Source of the DNA: Bacteroidota bacterium
GTDB lineage: Bacteria > Bacteroidota > Bacteroidia > Chitinophagales > Saprospiraceae
Direction of reading: 5' to 3'
DNA: 14,142 nucleotides
NCBI GenBank assembly: GCA_018969455.1
Contig: JAGWYI010000042.1
Location: forward strand, 1-14,142
This document shows positions 14,014-14,142 of the stretch, in pieces (within the stretch, counting starts at the first letter, position 1; every line of letters begins with the position of its first letter). A program made the translations under genes and the position numbers. Below the pieces are notes generated by a model. The model did not search any database, was not told where the DNA came from, and worked only from the letters and a program-made list of their open reading frames with translations.

Positions 14014-14048
14014 CCACAAAATCCGGCTACCCTGGTATTTATTACAAG

Positions 14049-14142
14049 TTAAGGCAGGTATTCAATTTCTTCTGCGACCCAGTCTTCGATGTTTTTGGTG
14101 TTGCTGGAAAAGTTCACGCCCACACCCACTATGGTTTTTCCC
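14049..14142 (-). CDS. 3' end of a second AAA-ATPase-like / PD-(D/E)XK gene (partial, runs off right edge)
   Basis: The minus strand from 14142 to the TAA at 14049-14051 reads in frame ...GKTIVGVGVNFSSN, TKNIEDWVAEEI, then EYLP and stop. Up to VAEEI the residues, and the bases, are identical to the C-terminus of the complete gene at 12368-13912; copy 1 then ends with Asn, copy 2 with Glu-Tyr-Leu-Pro. This shows a second member of the same family directly upstream in the same orientation. Whether the remainder is intact lies outside the window. Confidence 0.85.
   Translation of the reverse strand, partial: GKTIVGVGVNFSSNTKNIEDWVAEEIEYLP
14064..14142 (-). repeat. 79-bp direct repeat, copy B
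   Basis: Exact match to 12374-12452. The match begins at 14064 (14063 is c, the partner 12373 is a) and continues to the last base of the window, so its true length is unknown. Confidence 0.97.

Noticed and set aside
14010..14018. TTATCCACA as evidence for a replication origin
   Set aside because: Only one exact DnaA box is present, with no cluster and no dnaA, dnaN or similar gene nearby; a single 9-mer can occur by chance.

Overview
The window looks like a chromosomal segment of a member of the Bacteroidota, probably Saprospiria-like (that rank is a guess). The evidence is two TonB-dependent receptors with an N-terminal carboxypeptidase-regulatory-like domain, promoter boxes matching the Bacteroidota -7 consensus TAnnTTTG (TACCTTTG, TATCTTTG, TATATTTG), almost no Shine-Dalgarno sequences, and an AAA-ATPase-like/PD-(D/E)XK gene of a type that is multicopy in this phylum. 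I see no rRNA, tRNA, CRISPR array, transposase or phage gene.

Left part, minus strand: pyrG (CTP synthase, 2759-4357) is read leftwards and ends at two consecutive intrinsic terminators (2693-2740 and 2637-2684). Beyond them lies a TonB-dependent receptor (197-2464), followed by the first 23 codons of a secreted protein that runs off the left edge (1-70).

Middle, plus strand: diverging from pyrG is a compact gene set: lipB (octanoyltransferase, 4489-5226), a hypothetical cytosolic protein (5232-5642), a four-helix membrane protein (5665-6114) and a lipoprotein-type methionine-R-sulfoxide reductase MsrB (6111-6680). The spacings are 5 nt, 22 nt and a 4-nt ATGA overlap, so they are probably co-transcribed. 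A secreted GH35 beta-galactosidase (6744-8546) follows on the same strand without a SusC/SusD pair, so it is not part of a recognisable polysaccharide utilisation locus.

The 506-bp gap 8547-9052 holds a perfect 16-bp palindrome, a consensus promoter and a possibly structured leader. It precedes a three-gene cluster: a small His/Asp-rich exported protein (9053-9475), a periplasmic protein with two PepSY-like repeats (9537-10001) and a second TonB-dependent receptor (10100-12283). A terminator-like hairpin lies between the last two genes and a strong terminator follows the receptor. I infer an envelope uptake or sensing module, possibly for a metal; the substrate is not visible.

Right part, minus strand: an AAA-ATPase-like/PD-(D/E)XK nuclease-like gene (12368-13912) is preceded by the 3' end of a second copy (14049 to beyond the window). 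The last 79 bases of the window are identical to the matching part of the first copy, so this is a tandem paralogue pair made by recent duplication or kept uniform by gene conversion.
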